In this document: positions 34,666 to 43,887 of the stretch, piece after piece | Position numbering within the stretch: position 1 is the stretch's first letter | Layout of the letters: the number at the start of each line of letters is the position of its first letter | Assembly: GCA_017450705.1 (NCBI GenBank) | Contig: JAFSTC010000071.1 | Span: 1 to 64,000, forward strand | DNA: 64,000 nucleotides | Reading direction: 5' to 3' | Source: Lentisphaeria bacterium | GTDB lineage: Bacteria > Verrucomicrobiota > Lentisphaeria > Victivallales > Victivallaceae | Made by a program: the position numbers and the translations under genes | The notes under the pieces: model-generated | Told to the model about the DNA's origin: nothing | Database searches by the model: none | The model's input: the letters and a program-made list of their open reading frames with translations, nothing else

Positions 34666-36684
34666 ATGAGTATCGAATTCACCATTGACGGACGCCCCGT
34701 TTCCGCCGCCCCCGGACAGACGATCCTCGAAGCGGCCCGGGAACACGGCATAGAGATCCCCTCCCTCTGCAGGGAACAGCGCGTCAGCCGGACGACCAGC
34801 TGCTTCGTCTGCGTGGTCAGAGATTGCAAGACAGGGCGTTTCCTGCCCTCGTGCTCGGCCTGCCCTGCCCCGGGACAGGCGATCGAATCCGACTCGGAGG
34901 CCGTGCGGGATATGCGCCGGACCGCGCTCAATCTGCTTTTGAGCGAACATGCCGGCGACTGCGAGGCCCCCTGCGTGCTGGCCTGTCCCGCTCATGCGGC
35001 GGTGGAGGACTACGTGCGCGCCGGGCGGCAGGGCGATTTCCTCAAGGCCCTTGCCATCATCAAAAAACGCATTCCCCTGCCTATGACCGTCGGCCGCGTC
35101 TGTCCCCGCTTCTGCGAGAAGGACTGCCGCCGGAACGTCTACGGCAAGCCCGTCGCGATCAATGAATTCAAGCGCCTGGCCGCCGATCTCTTTTACGACA
35201 CCTACATGGAGGAACTGCCTCCCGAAACGGGCAAAAAAGCCGCCATTGTCGGTGCGGGGCCCGCGGGATTGTCGGCGGCCTACTATCTCCGTTTGGCCGG
35301 CGTGGCCGTCACGGTCTTCGACGCCATGCCCGCGGCCGGCGGCATGACCCGGTACGGGATCCCCGAGTACCGACTCCCGAAAAAAGCCGTCCTCGACAGA
35401 GAACTGGCGCATTTCGAAAAACTGGGCGTGACCTTTTCTTTCAACCGGACGCTCGGAAAAGATCTTCAGCTTGACGAGCTCAAGCGGGATTTCGATGCCG
35501 TTATCATCGCCATCGGCTGCTGGAAAAGCTCCGGACTGCGCTGTTCCGGCGAAGAGCTGGCCGTTTCCGGCATCGACTTTCTGCGCCGCGTGGCGGAAAA
35601 TGGAAACGTCGCGGACAATCCCGGACGCACCATCGTCGTCGGCGGCGGCAATACCGCCATGGACTGCGTCAGAACGGGCGTCCGGCTCGGGAGTCCCGAT
35701 GTCCGGTGCTTCTACCGCAGGACCGAGAATGAAATGCCCGCCGAAAAGATCGAGATCGCCGAATCGAGGGAGGAAGGCGTCTCTTTCGAGTTCCTCGTTG
35801 CGCCGGTCAAGCTGGAAAAATGCGACGGGAGTTTGATCCTGACCTGCCGCCGGATGAAGCTGGGAGAGCCGGACGCTTCCGGACGGCGCAAGCCCGTGGA
35901 GATCCCCGGCAGTGACTTCGAAACGGCTGCCGACACCGTCATCGCGGCCATCGGGCAGAGCACGAAAGCGCCGGAAGGGCTTCCCGTCAACCGGTTCGGC
36001 TATCTCGAAAACGAAAATCCCGCGCCGGGACTCTATGCGGCGGGAGACTGTGTCTCCGGAGCCGCCACCGTCGTCGAAGCTCTGGCTTCCGGACGCCGGG
36101 CGGCTGTCGCCGTCTGCCGCGATCTGCTCGGCATCGAGGAGCCGCAGGAGTCGAAAATATTCGTTTCCCGCGGTTCATGGCAGGACCTGAACCGCGGCGA
36201 TCTGGTCTTCCTGAGAAACGATGTTTCCGAACGGGACCGGGAAAAACTGGACTTCATCTCCCTCGAAGAACGCAAGACCACGTTCCGGGAAGTGACCTCC
36301 ACCATGCCCCGTGAGCGGGTGATGGCCGAAGGTGAACGCTGCATCGAGTGCAGCTGTACGGACAAAAAGAACTGCAAACTGCGCCTGCACGCCGATGAAT
36401 ACGGCTGCGACCCCGGGGCTTTCAAGGGCGGGAAACAGATCCTTGCCTACGACACGCGGCATCCCCTCATCATTCAGGACCGCGGCAAGTGCATCAAATG
36501 CGGCACCTGCGTGAAGATCTGCAAGGAAGTCGTCGGAAAATCGCTTCTCTCTCTGAAAAAACGCGGTTTCTCCACCTGTGTGGAAACGGCTTTCGATGCG
36601 GGATTCCCCGAAAGCTGCTCGGATTGCGGCGCGTGTGTGGAAGCCTGTCCCACGGGAGCTCTCGACTGGCGGCACAAAGCCTGA
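34666..36684 (+). CDS. GltD-like FAD/NAD(P) oxidoreductase fused to NuoG-type and ferredoxin domains
   Basis: 672 residues. Residues 1-80 form a NuoG-type [2Fe-2S] domain with Cys35, Cys46, Cys49 and Cys63. A cysteine-rich linker (DCEAPCVLACPAHAAVEDYV, VCPRFCEKDCRRNVYG) resembles the cluster-binding N-terminus of GltD and NfnB. FAD motif GAGPAGLSAAYYLRLAG is near residue 198, NAD(P) motif VVGGGNTAMDCVRTG near 325, and the second FAD stretch GLYAAGDCVSGA near 455. The C-terminus carries CIECSCTDKKNC, CIKCGTCVKICK and CSDCGACVEACPTGA, for two or more [4Fe-4S] clusters. Together with the two preceding subunits this matches the plan of Stn-type transhydrogenases that couple NADH and reduced ferredoxin to NADP. 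A formate dehydrogenase-linked role is an alternative. Confidence 0.9.
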   Translation: MSIEFTIDGRPVSAAPGQTILEAAREHGIEIPSLCREQRVSRTTSCFVCVVRDCKTGRFLPSCSACPAPGQAIESDSEAVRDMRRTALNLLLSEHAGDCEAPCVLACPAHAAVEDYVRAGRQGDFLKALAIIKKRIPLPMTVGRVCPRFCEKDCRRNVYGKPVAINEFKRLAADLFYDTYMEELPPETGKKAAIVGAGPAGLSAAYYLRLAGVAVTVFDAMPAAGGMTRYGIPEYRLPKKAVLDRELAHFEKLGVTFSFNRTLGKDLQLDELKRDFDAVIIAIGCWKSSGLRCSGEELAVSGIDFLRRVAENGNVADNPGRTIVVGGGNTAMDCVRTGVRLGSPDVRCFYRRTENEMPAEKIEIAESREEGVSFEFLVAPVKLEKCDGSLILTCRRMKLGEPDASGRRKPVEIPGSDFETAADTVIAAIGQSTKAPEGLPVNRFGYLENENPAPGLYAAGDCVSGAATVVEALASGRRAAVAVCRDLLGIEEPQESKIFVSRGSWQDLNRGDLVFLRNDVSERDREKLDFISLEERKTTFREVTSTMPRERVMAEGERCIECSCTDKKNCKLRLHADEYGCDPGAFKGGKQILAYDTRHPLIIQDRGKCIKCGTCVKICKEVVGKSLLSLKKRGFSTCVETAFDAGFPESCSDCGACVEACPTGALDWRHKA

Positions 36685-36685
36685 C

Positions 36686-37954
36686 ATGAAAAAAACCGCT
36701 GTCGTCCGCACATTGGGATGCCGGCTCAACAGCGCCGACACGGCGCTGCTGCAGGCCCGGCTGGAAGGTATCGGCTGTACGATCCTTCCGGACGATGCCG
36801 CGTCTTTCGACATCGCCGTGCTGAACACGTGCGCCGTCACGGCCGAAGCCGTGCGCAAGAGCCGGCAGGAACTGCGCAAGCTGCGGCGGCTTTCTCCCCA
36901 TGCCGTGATCGCCGTGGCCGGCTGTGCCGTCGAGGCGGCTGGCGATTCCTTCCGTCAGGACGGCGCGGATCTCATTTTGACCAATCCGGACAAAAAAGAC
37001 ATCGCGGATATTCTGGCCGGGCTCCCGGCCGCCAACCGCTCCAGTCTGGAAATGACGGAGAATTTCTGCGAGTCCGCGCAAGCCGTCTTTCCATTCCGCA
37101 GCAGAGCGTTCGTCAAGATCCAGGAGGGATGCGGCAACTTCTGCACCTACTGCATCGTCCCCCTGGTCAGGGGACCGGAGCGCTCGCGGAAATTCGATGA
37201 GGTCGTCTCCGAGTGCCGCCGTCTGACGGAGGAAGGGTTCCCCGAGATCATCCTCACCGGCGTCAACACCTGCGCCTACGCGGATGAAGGCAGGGATCTC
37301 GGCGATCTCGTCAGGGCCGTCGCGGCGCTTCCGGGGGATTTCAGGATCCGGCTGAGTTCGACGGAGCCTCATGTCGCCAACAGGTCCATCATCGACGTCA
37401 TGGCGGAGACGCCCAAGGTCTGCCGTTTCCTCCACCTGTCGCTTCAGCATGGCTGCGACCGCATTCTCAGAGCGATGAACCGCCACTATCTCGCGGAGGA
37501 ATATGCGGATTTCGTTTCCGAGGCCCGCCGGAAGATCCCCGGACTTCACCTGGGCAGCGATGTCATCGCGGGATTCCCCGGAGAGACGGAAGAGGATTTT
37601 GCCGAATGCGCGGCCTTTGTCAGACGGATGGATTTCGCCAATCTGCACGTGTTCACCTACTCGCCCCGGCCCGGGACGCCGGCGGCCGACATGCCGGACC
37701 GTCCCGATGGAAAAACCGCCGAACGCAGGGCCGCGGTCCTGCGGCAGATCGGAGCGGAGGGGAAGAAACATTTCATCCGCTCCCAGATCGGCTCCCTCCT
37801 GCCGGTCATATTTGAAACCGTTTCGGAGGGGACCGCCAGAGGCTGGAGCGACAATTACATCCAGGTCTCCGTTCCCGCCGATTCGGTCAAAACGGGCGTC
37901 ATCACTTCCGTCAGGGCCGACGAAAAAAATACGGGGCCGGCCGATGGCGGATGA
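36686..37954 (+). CDS. mtaB: tRNA t6A37 methylthiotransferase (MtaB-type radical SAM)
   Basis: 422 residues from ATG 36686, one base after the preceding stop, so coupled to the redox operon. The N-terminal UPF0004 domain holds the first cluster: TLGCRLN (Cys12), VLNTCAVT and VAGCAVE. The radical SAM site is CGNFCTYC, followed by VPLVRGPERSR. A C-terminal TRAM-like region runs from about residue 360. The RLN variant of TLGCKxN and the VPxxRG form favour the MtaB branch over MiaB (usual product ms2t6A37), though MiaB cannot be fully excluded. The enzyme needs reductant for its clusters, which may explain its place behind the ferredoxin-linked genes. Confidence 0.88.
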   Translation: MKKTAVVRTLGCRLNSADTALLQARLEGIGCTILPDDAASFDIAVLNTCAVTAEAVRKSRQELRKLRRLSPHAVIAVAGCAVEAAGDSFRQDGADLILTNPDKKDIADILAGLPAANRSSLEMTENFCESAQAVFPFRSRAFVKIQEGCGNFCTYCIVPLVRGPERSRKFDEVVSECRRLTEEGFPEIILTGVNTCAYADEGRDLGDLVRAVAALPGDFRIRLSSTEPHVANRSIIDVMAETPKVCRFLHLSLQHGCDRILRAMNRHYLAEEYADFVSEARRKIPGLHLGSDVIAGFPGETEEDFAECAAFVRRMDFANLHVFTYSPRPGTPAADMPDRPDGKTAERRAAVLRQIGAEGKKHFIRSQIGSLLPVIFETVSEGTARGWSDNYIQVSVPADSVKTGVITSVRADEKNTGPADGG

Positions 37955-37992
37955 AAAAGTGTTCTTTTTTTGAGAAAAAAAACTTTCTTCTC

Positions 37993-38021
37993 TTGAATAA
38001 TCCGCCGAACCGGCTTATATT
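37993..38021 (+). promoter_or_regulatory. Promoter of prc
   Basis: TTGAAT at 37993-37998, 17-bp spacer, TATATT at 38016-38021; leader of about 37 nt to ATG 38065. Confidence 0.75.
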
Positions 38022-38064
38022 CGCGGAAGTATCTGCAAGTTTCGTTTCAGGGGATCGTCTTGTG

Positions 38065-40281
38065 ATGAAAAGATCAAGTTTTCTGTCTGTTTTTCTGTCG
38101 TTTCTTCTTGTGACCTCGGGAGTTTGCGCCGCGGCGGAACGGCCTTACCGGGACGGTGAGTTGAGCCTGATAACCCGCCTGACGACGTGGATATTGTACC
38201 GCAACCACTATCGCCCGCTGGTGCTCAACAAAGACTTTTCACAGAAGCTCTTCGACGAGTATCTCGACACGCTGGATCCGCAGAGGATCTATTTCACGCG
38301 CGAAGACGTGGCCGCGTTCGAGACCTTCAGAGACACGCTGGGGCCCTCCCTGCTCCGGGGAGAGACGGAGTTCGCGTTCAGGCTCTATCAGCTGTACAGA
38401 AAGCGCCTGGGGGAATACATCCGTTTCGCCGAGGCGGAGTGCCGGAAAAAGGCGGACTTCACCGCGGATGAATACTGGGATCTCAAGCGCGACGAGGCGA
38501 AACGCCCCGCCGACGCAAGGGAGCAGCAGGAGTTGTGGCGCCTGCGGGTCAAGAACGACCGGCTCTATTATCACCTGGTCGATCGCGCCATGGCCGAGGA
38601 CAAAGATCTGCAGAAGGACAGAAAACAGGAAGCCGCCGCCGCCGCGTGGAAATGGGCCGGAGCCACACCGGAGAAATGTCTTCTCAAGCGCCTCAGGGAC
38701 ATTTCCAACGAAGTCATGAAAAAAGACAGGATCGACATTCTCGGGACCTATCTCAACACCCTGGCGCAGATATTCGGCCCCCACTCCAGCTACTACGCGC
38801 CAAAACTCTCAGAGGATTTCGACATCAACATGAGTCTGTCGCTGACGGGCATCGGCGCGACGCTCTCCAGCGACGACGGGTTCATCAAGGTCGTTTCCCT
38901 GGTCCCCGGCGGTCCCGCCGCCCGGGACGGGCGTCTGAGGGTCGAAGACAGGATCACCGTGGCCGTTCAGGAGAATCTGGAGACGAACAATCTCGTCGAC
39001 ATGCCCGTTTCTCAGGCCGTCCGTTACATCCGGGGCCCCGTGAACAGCCGGGTCTGTCTGGGGATCCTCACCGACAAACGTGGTGCCAATCCCCTGCCCC
39101 TGAACTCCGTGGCGACCTTTCTCAGCTACTTTTCGCGTCTCACGGGATCGACGGACTACTCCCGCGTCTTTCCCGAATGGCGGGGCAATATCTATCTGAG
39201 GCCCTATGTGCTGACGCGTTCCAAGGTGGAGCTGGTCGACGGAGGCGCCAAAGGCAGGATCAGGAACGTCAGGTCTTCCGACGGCGGGGTCCGCAGAGTC
39301 GGCGTTCTCGAACTGCCCAGTTTCTACCACGATTTTTCGGCCGTCCGCAGGGGTGACGCCAATGCCAGGCGGTGCAGCGCGGATGTGGCCAGGATCCTCA
39401 GAAAATTCAACCGCGAGAAAGTGGACGCGGTCCTGATCGATCTGCGTCTCAACGGCGGCGGCAGTCTCCCCGAGGCGCTGGAAATGACGGGACTTTTTAT
39501 CAAAAGGGGACCGATCGTTCAGGTGCGGACCGCCGACAAAAGCATCGAAGTCGAGGCGGACGACGATCCGGGGATGGTCTACGGGGGGCCTCTCGTGATC
39601 CTGACCAGCAAGCTTACGGCATCGGCGAGCGAGATCTTCACGGCCGCGCTGCAGGACTGCTCCCGGGCCATCGTCGTGGGCGACAGCCGGACTTTCGGCA
39701 AAGGGACGATCCTCAAGGTCGAGGAACTGACGCCTCACTTCCGCTGGCTGGCGCGCCGCCTGCCCGCCGGCTCCGTGACTTTCGAGACGGCGATGTTCTA
39801 CCGGATCACCGGCGATTCCGTCCAGCAGTTGGGGATCACCCCCGATTTCAAACTGCCCTCCTTTACGGAGGAGATCAAGGTGGGCGAAATGTTCCTTCCC
39901 CATCACCTGCCGTGGGATCAGATCCGTTCCGTTCCCTGCGATCACTTCGACACCGACATCAAACGCAAGGCAAAGCTGCTCCGGGAGGCGTCGGAGAAAC
40001 GCATAAAGGCCTCTCCCGAATATACCGTCCTCGAGAAGCGCATCGCCAACTACCGCGAGCACAAAAACAGGAACAGGATCAGTCTCCAGGAGTCGAAACG
40101 CTGGGCGGAATACCGCTCCGTCAAGGAGATGGATGAGGCCGCCGACCGTCTTCTCTCCGGAGATCAGGAACTCAGGAAGAAAGACAAAGCCCTCGGCGAC
40201 CCCGTTCTGACAGAAGCGGCCAACATTGCAGCGGATTACGCGGCGATGGAGCGTCCCCGGCTCCCGGCGGCGGAGAAATAA
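38065..40281 (+). CDS. prc: Tail-specific (C-terminal processing) periplasmic protease
   Basis: 738 residues from ATG 38065 after AGGGGAT. The signal peptide ends near SGVCA/AAERPY. A long helical N-terminal domain (about 25-245; FDEYLDTLDPQRIYFTREDV) is typical of Tsp/Prc. A PDZ domain follows (LTGIGATLSSDDGFIKVVSLVPGGPAARDGRL), then the S41 peptidase core with the nucleophile in LTASASEIFTAAL and the general-base Lys in TFGKGTILK. The C-terminal helical domain (to residue 738) corresponds to DUF3340. It degrades or trims periplasmic proteins at their C-termini, including peptidoglycan hydrolases in E. coli. Its stop lies 10 bp from the convergent ygjP-like gene. Confidence 0.95.
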   Translation: MKRSSFLSVFLSFLLVTSGVCAAAERPYRDGELSLITRLTTWILYRNHYRPLVLNKDFSQKLFDEYLDTLDPQRIYFTREDVAAFETFRDTLGPSLLRGETEFAFRLYQLYRKRLGEYIRFAEAECRKKADFTADEYWDLKRDEAKRPADAREQQELWRLRVKNDRLYYHLVDRAMAEDKDLQKDRKQEAAAAAWKWAGATPEKCLLKRLRDISNEVMKKDRIDILGTYLNTLAQIFGPHSSYYAPKLSEDFDINMSLSLTGIGATLSSDDGFIKVVSLVPGGPAARDGRLRVEDRITVAVQENLETNNLVDMPVSQAVRYIRGPVNSRVCLGILTDKRGANPLPLNSVATFLSYFSRLTGSTDYSRVFPEWRGNIYLRPYVLTRSKVELVDGGAKGRIRNVRSSDGGVRRVGVLELPSFYHDFSAVRRGDANARRCSADVARILRKFNREKVDAVLIDLRLNGGGSLPEALEMTGLFIKRGPIVQVRTADKSIEVEADDDPGMVYGGPLVILTSKLTASASEIFTAALQDCSRAIVVGDSRTFGKGTILKVEELTPHFRWLARRLPAGSVTFETAMFYRITGDSVQQLGITPDFKLPSFTEEIKVGEMFLPHHLPWDQIRSVPCDHFDTDIKRKAKLLREASEKRIKASPEYTVLEKRIANYREHKNRNRISLQESKRWAEYRSVKEMDEAADRLLSGDQELRKKDKALGDPVLTEAANIAADYAAMERPRLPAAEK

Positions 40282-40291
40282 GACGCCCGGC

Positions 40292-40951
40292 TCACGCCTG
40301 ACCGAACCACGGATGGGTCCGGGTGAAACGCCGCAGCGCGGTCCGGTGTTCCGCATAGAGAGGGTCCAGCCGGCTCAGCTGCCGGTAGAACGCTGGGGAG
40401 TGATTGAGTTCGATCCTGTGGGCGAGCTCGTGGCAGATCACGGAGTCGACGAGCTCCTCCGGACATCTCATCAGATGCCATGAGAAATTCAGATTTCCCT
40501 GTGCGGAGCAGGACCCCCATCGGGTGACGGCGCCGTTGATGCGGACCCCTGCGATGGAAATGCCGAATTTTTCCGCCAGCGCGGCCGCCCGGGGAACGAT
40601 GAACTTAACGGCCAGCGACCTGTAGATCTTTTCGAGCATCCCGAGCCGTTCCGCCCCGCTGCCCGGAGGGATCATGAACCTTTCCCCGTCGAACTGGACA
40701 AGGCGGCGGCTTGTGAAGAGGGGGTACTCCCGTCCCAAACAGAGGAGAGGCACGCCTTCCTCGAGAACGGGACGCTTTCTTTTCAGGACTTCCGCCCGCT
40801 GTTTCAACCGGTCAACGAGCCTGCTGTGGCGCAGAAGCAGAGCTTGGGCCTCTTCCTCGGTGAAGCCCGCAGGCGCGAGAATTTCGATCTCGCCTTCGGG
40901 AGTGACGCGAAGAGATATCCGCCGGCGGCGGGGGGAAAGGATCAGTTTCAT
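40292..40951 (-). CDS. YgjP/DUF45 family zinc metallopeptidase-like protein
   Basis: A 219-residue protein. The zincin motif is in CHELAHRIELNHSPAFYRQL, containing HELAH and the downstream His. The preceding block WGSCSAQGNLNFSWHLMRCP is the family hallmark. The N-terminal strand region is RRRRISLRVTPEGEIEILAP. The family (M48-related, formerly DUF45) is cytosolic and poorly characterised; some members act in type I restriction clusters, but no such genes are present here. It follows asnB after 21 nt and is probably on the same mRNA. Confidence 0.9.
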   Translation of the reverse strand: MKLILSPRRRRISLRVTPEGEIEILAPAGFTEEEAQALLLRHSRLVDRLKQRAEVLKRKRPVLEEGVPLLCLGREYPLFTSRRLVQFDGERFMIPPGSGAERLGMLEKIYRSLAVKFIVPRAAALAEKFGISIAGVRINGAVTRWGSCSAQGNLNFSWHLMRCPEELVDSVICHELAHRIELNHSPAFYRQLSRLDPLYAEHRTALRRFTRTHPWFGQA

Positions 40952-40972
40952 CTTTTCTGCCCCGCGGCGCGG

Positions 40973-42874
40973 TCAATCGTTTTTCTCGTTGTCGAGAAAG
41001 ATCGCGAGCGCCAGAAGACTCAGGAGCAGATAGCTCCAGTCTCTTCGCCCGGACTGATGGCTTTCCCAAAGCTCCCGCAGAACGTTCCGGTCCGCGAAGC
41101 CTTCGCGGCAGAGATCGCCGTCGAAAAGCGCGGCGCAGGCCCGGTCGCGCCACTCTCCGCGCAGCCAGCGGGCGACGGGGACGCCGAACCCCCGCTTGGG
41201 CCGTTTCCGCAGGGGGAGCGGGATGACGTCGGCAAAGGCCTCCTTGAGGATGTGTTTGCGTTCCGTCCCGTGCAGTTTGCAGTTCATGGGCAGACTGGCG
41301 GCGAACTCGACCACCTCCCGGTCCAGGAACGGAGAACGGACTTCCAGACCGCAGGACATGGAGGCCGTGTCCATCTTCGGCAGGATGTCCCCGGGAAGAT
41401 AGGTGAAAACATCCAGCTCCGAACAGCGTTCCTCCCTGTCGCGGGCCGTCAGATCGGGTTCGATGCGGGTGAACACCTCGCTGGAGTCATGACGGATCGC
41501 GTCGCGCATCCTCTCGCCGAAAAGCGCATTTTTGACGGAGGGCGGACAGCGGTCGAGCAAATCGAAATATGCGCAGCGCCCGTCCTGCGAAAGCAGCCGG
41601 AAGAGCCGGCGCAGCCGTCCGGGAAGAGTCCGCTCTCCGCGGTCGGGCAGTATCTGGGCAAGCCCGCCGAAAAGACCCTTGCGGAGCAGTGGGGACAAGA
41701 GCTCCGTATGCCGCAGGAGTTTCATGGCCGCGTACCTGTCGTAGCCGCAGAAAAGCTCGTCCGCCCCGTCACCGCTGAGAGCGACCGTGATATCCCGCCT
41801 CGCGAACCGGCACAGCTGCGCCGTGGGCAATATGGAAGCATCGGCATAGGGCTGCCCGATCTGCCGGAGCAGTCCCGTCAGCAGATCGAAACTGCCGGGC
41901 TCGATCACCTCTTCGTGACAGACCAGATCGACGCCCGGGAAGCGGCTGATATGCGCCGCCGCACAGCGTGCGCAGGGACGTTCATCGTAAAGCGCATCGG
42001 CAAACCCCGCCGTGTAGGCGTCGCAGCGGCCCGGCGCCAGCAGTTTTGCGGCCGTCGCGGCAACGATGGTGGAGTCGATGCCGCCGGAAAGGAACACGCC
42101 CAGAGGCACATCTGCGACGAGGCGCTTCCGGACGGCTTTTTCCACCAGAGCGCGAAGCTCATGGAGCGCGTCGCCGAATTGCATCTCCTGAGGCTTGAAC
42201 GCGAAGTTCAGATGCCAATAGCTCCGAAGGGAGAGCGCGCCGCTGTCGAGCTGGTACTCCAGCAGATATCCCGGCGGGAGTTTCTTCACCTTGCGGTAGA
42301 TGGTGTTGGGTTCGGGAACGTACTGCAGGGAGAGGTAATCGCTGACGGCGCTGGCGTCGAGCTCCCGGCTCATCTCGGGATGCTTTTTCAATCCGCACAG
42401 TTCGCTGGCAAAGACCAGACTGTTGCGGTGGAGGAAGTAGACCAGCGGCTTTTTTCCGAGCCGGTCCCGTGCCATGAGAACGCGGCGGCGGCTCCTGTCG
42501 TAGATGGCAAAGACGAACATGCCCGAGAGCAGCGGCAGGAATTCGCAGCCCATCTGTTCGTAGAGATGGATCAGCACCTCCGTATCCGACTGGGAGGAGA
42601 AATGATGCCCGACGGTCTCCAGTTCCCGGCGGAGATCGCGGTAGTTGTAGATCTCGCCGTTGAGGATCACTGTGATGCCGCCCCGGGTCATGGGCTGCTG
42701 CCCCGTCTCGAGGTCGATGACCGACAACCGACGATGACCGAGAGCCACGGCATCGTCCGAAAAGAAGCCGTCTGCGTCCGGCCCGCGGTGGGCCTGGGCG
42801 TCCGTCATCCGCCGGATGATCCGGTCGGCTTCCTCCCGGGAACGATGGTTGAGTATCCCGCTGATCGCGCACAT
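40973..42874 (-). CDS. asnB: Asparagine synthase (glutamine-hydrolysing)
   Basis: 633 residues from ATG 42874; this start places the catalytic Cys at position 2 (M-C-A-I-S-G-I-L), as the Ntn-type glutaminase requires, and AGAAAGGA precedes it. An in-frame ATG nine bases earlier is therefore wrong. The glutaminase domain shows HRGPDADGF, HRRLSVIDLETGQQPM and NGEIYNYRDLR. The synthetase domain has the PP-loop FLSGGIDSTIVA and ALSGDGADELFCGYDRY. It makes Asn from Asp, Gln and ATP. A role in amidating a cell-surface precursor is possible because related enzymes do so, but the plain reading is AsnB. Confidence 0.94.
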   Translation of the reverse strand: MCAISGILNHRSREEADRIIRRMTDAQAHRGPDADGFFSDDAVALGHRRLSVIDLETGQQPMTRGGITVILNGEIYNYRDLRRELETVGHHFSSQSDTEVLIHLYEQMGCEFLPLLSGMFVFAIYDRSRRRVLMARDRLGKKPLVYFLHRNSLVFASELCGLKKHPEMSRELDASAVSDYLSLQYVPEPNTIYRKVKKLPPGYLLEYQLDSGALSLRSYWHLNFAFKPQEMQFGDALHELRALVEKAVRKRLVADVPLGVFLSGGIDSTIVAATAAKLLAPGRCDAYTAGFADALYDERPCARCAAAHISRFPGVDLVCHEEVIEPGSFDLLTGLLRQIGQPYADASILPTAQLCRFARRDITVALSGDGADELFCGYDRYAAMKLLRHTELLSPLLRKGLFGGLAQILPDRGERTLPGRLRRLFRLLSQDGRCAYFDLLDRCPPSVKNALFGERMRDAIRHDSSEVFTRIEPDLTARDREERCSELDVFTYLPGDILPKMDTASMSCGLEVRSPFLDREVVEFAASLPMNCKLHGTERKHILKEAFADVIPLPLRKRPKRGFGVPVARWLRGEWRDRACAALFDGDLCREGFADRNVLRELWESHQSGRRDWSYLLLSLLALAIFLDNEKND

Positions 42875-42903
42875 AAGAAACAATCCTTTCTCTTCGGCCG
42901 ATT

Positions 42904-42932
42904 AATATAACTTGCAAAGGGCTTGTTTTCAA
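42904..42932 (-). promoter_or_regulatory. Promoter of asnB-ygjP unit
   Basis: Minus strand TTGAAA (42932-42927), 17-bp spacer, TATATT (42909-42904). Confidence 0.8.
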
Positions 42933-42944
42933 TCCCGTCCGACC

Positions 42945-42973
42945 TTGCAATACGACAAAAAAAGCGGTATATT
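42945..42973 (+). promoter_or_regulatory. Promoter of the thiL operon
   Basis: TTGCAA at 42945-42950, 17-bp spacer, TATATT at 42968-42973. Its -35 box is 12 bp from that of the divergent asnB promoter. Confidence 0.8.
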
Positions 42974-43011
42974 AACTGACCTGAAAAATCCGGGAACGAA
43001 AGGACGGCGGC

Positions 43012-43887
43012 ATGATGGATGAGATCGAGATTCTGCGCAAGCTCCCCGGACTTCTGCCCCTGAACGGCCGGATCGCCGTCGGCGCGGGAGACGATTGCGC
43101 CGTCGTCAACATGCCGGGCGGACGCCAGCTTCTCGCCGCGGCGGATCAGGTGATCGAGAATGTCCATTTCCTTCCCGATACGCCGCCCCGCCTCGTCGGC
43201 AGAAAACTCATGAACCGCAATCTGAGCGACATTGCCGCCATGGGCGGGACGCCGCTCACCGCGCTGCTGACCGTGGCTGCCGGCGGCCGGGATTCCCGGT
43301 GGATCGAAGAACTCATTTCGGGCGCCGCGGAAGCGGGGCGGCTCCACGATGTGCCGATCTGCGGCGGCGACACATCTTCCCTGCCCTGCGACGGCGTCGC
43401 GGCCTCGCTGACCATTTTGGGCGAGATACCCGAGGGAACAGCCGTCCTGCGTTCCGGAGCCAGACCGGGAGACGGCCTCTTCGTCACGGGGTGCATCGGC
43501 AACTCCTTCCCGTCCGGCCATCATATCGATTTTGTGCCGCGTCTGGCGGAGGGGGATTTTCTGCGGCCCCGGGCCTCGGCGATGATCGACGTGAGCGACG
43601 GACTCCTTTTGGACGCCATGCGGATCGCGGATGCCTCGGGCGTGTCGATCGTGCTGTATCCCGAAAAGATCCCGCTGCGGGAAGGCGCCGTCGCCCCCGG
43701 TGCGTTTTCGGATGGCGAGGATTATGAACTCCTCTTCACTTCCCTGCACGATTTTTCCGAAAAACTTCCCGCCGGGCTCGCCGGGATGACCCGTATCGGC
43801 CAGGTCGTCCCCCGCGGGACAAGTCCCCTTGTCACCCCGGGTCACCGGCCTTTCATCATGGAAAAAAGCGGATATGTGCACAGATAA
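43012..43887 (+). CDS. thiL: Thiamine-monophosphate kinase
   Basis: A 291-residue protein after an AAAGGA site; ATG 43015 directly follows and could serve instead. Motifs of the PurM-like kinase fold: GAGDDCAVV, VIENVHF (matching the usual D-x-x-V-E-x-x-H-F), NLSDIAAMGGTPLTALLT, CGGDTSS, and MIDVSDGLLLDAMRIAD with the C-terminal SDGEDYELLFT. It phosphorylates thiamine monophosphate to the active cofactor. It is the first gene of a tight four-gene unit with tsaE, a CPBP protease and a phosphatase. Confidence 0.94.
   Translation: MMDEIEILRKLPGLLPLNGRIAVGAGDDCAVVNMPGGRQLLAAADQVIENVHFLPDTPPRLVGRKLMNRNLSDIAAMGGTPLTALLTVAAGGRDSRWIEELISGAAEAGRLHDVPICGGDTSSLPCDGVAASLTILGEIPEGTAVLRSGARPGDGLFVTGCIGNSFPSGHHIDFVPRLAEGDFLRPRASAMIDVSDGLLLDAMRIADASGVSIVLYPEKIPLREGAVAPGAFSDGEDYELLFTSLHDFSEKLPAGLAGMTRIGQVVPRGTSPLVTPGHRPFIMEKSGYVHR

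Noticed and set aside
32500-36684. Bifurcating [FeFe]-hydrogenase operon
   Set aside because: No subunit with the H-cluster motifs is encoded; the third gene is GltD-like, with FAD and NAD(P) motifs.
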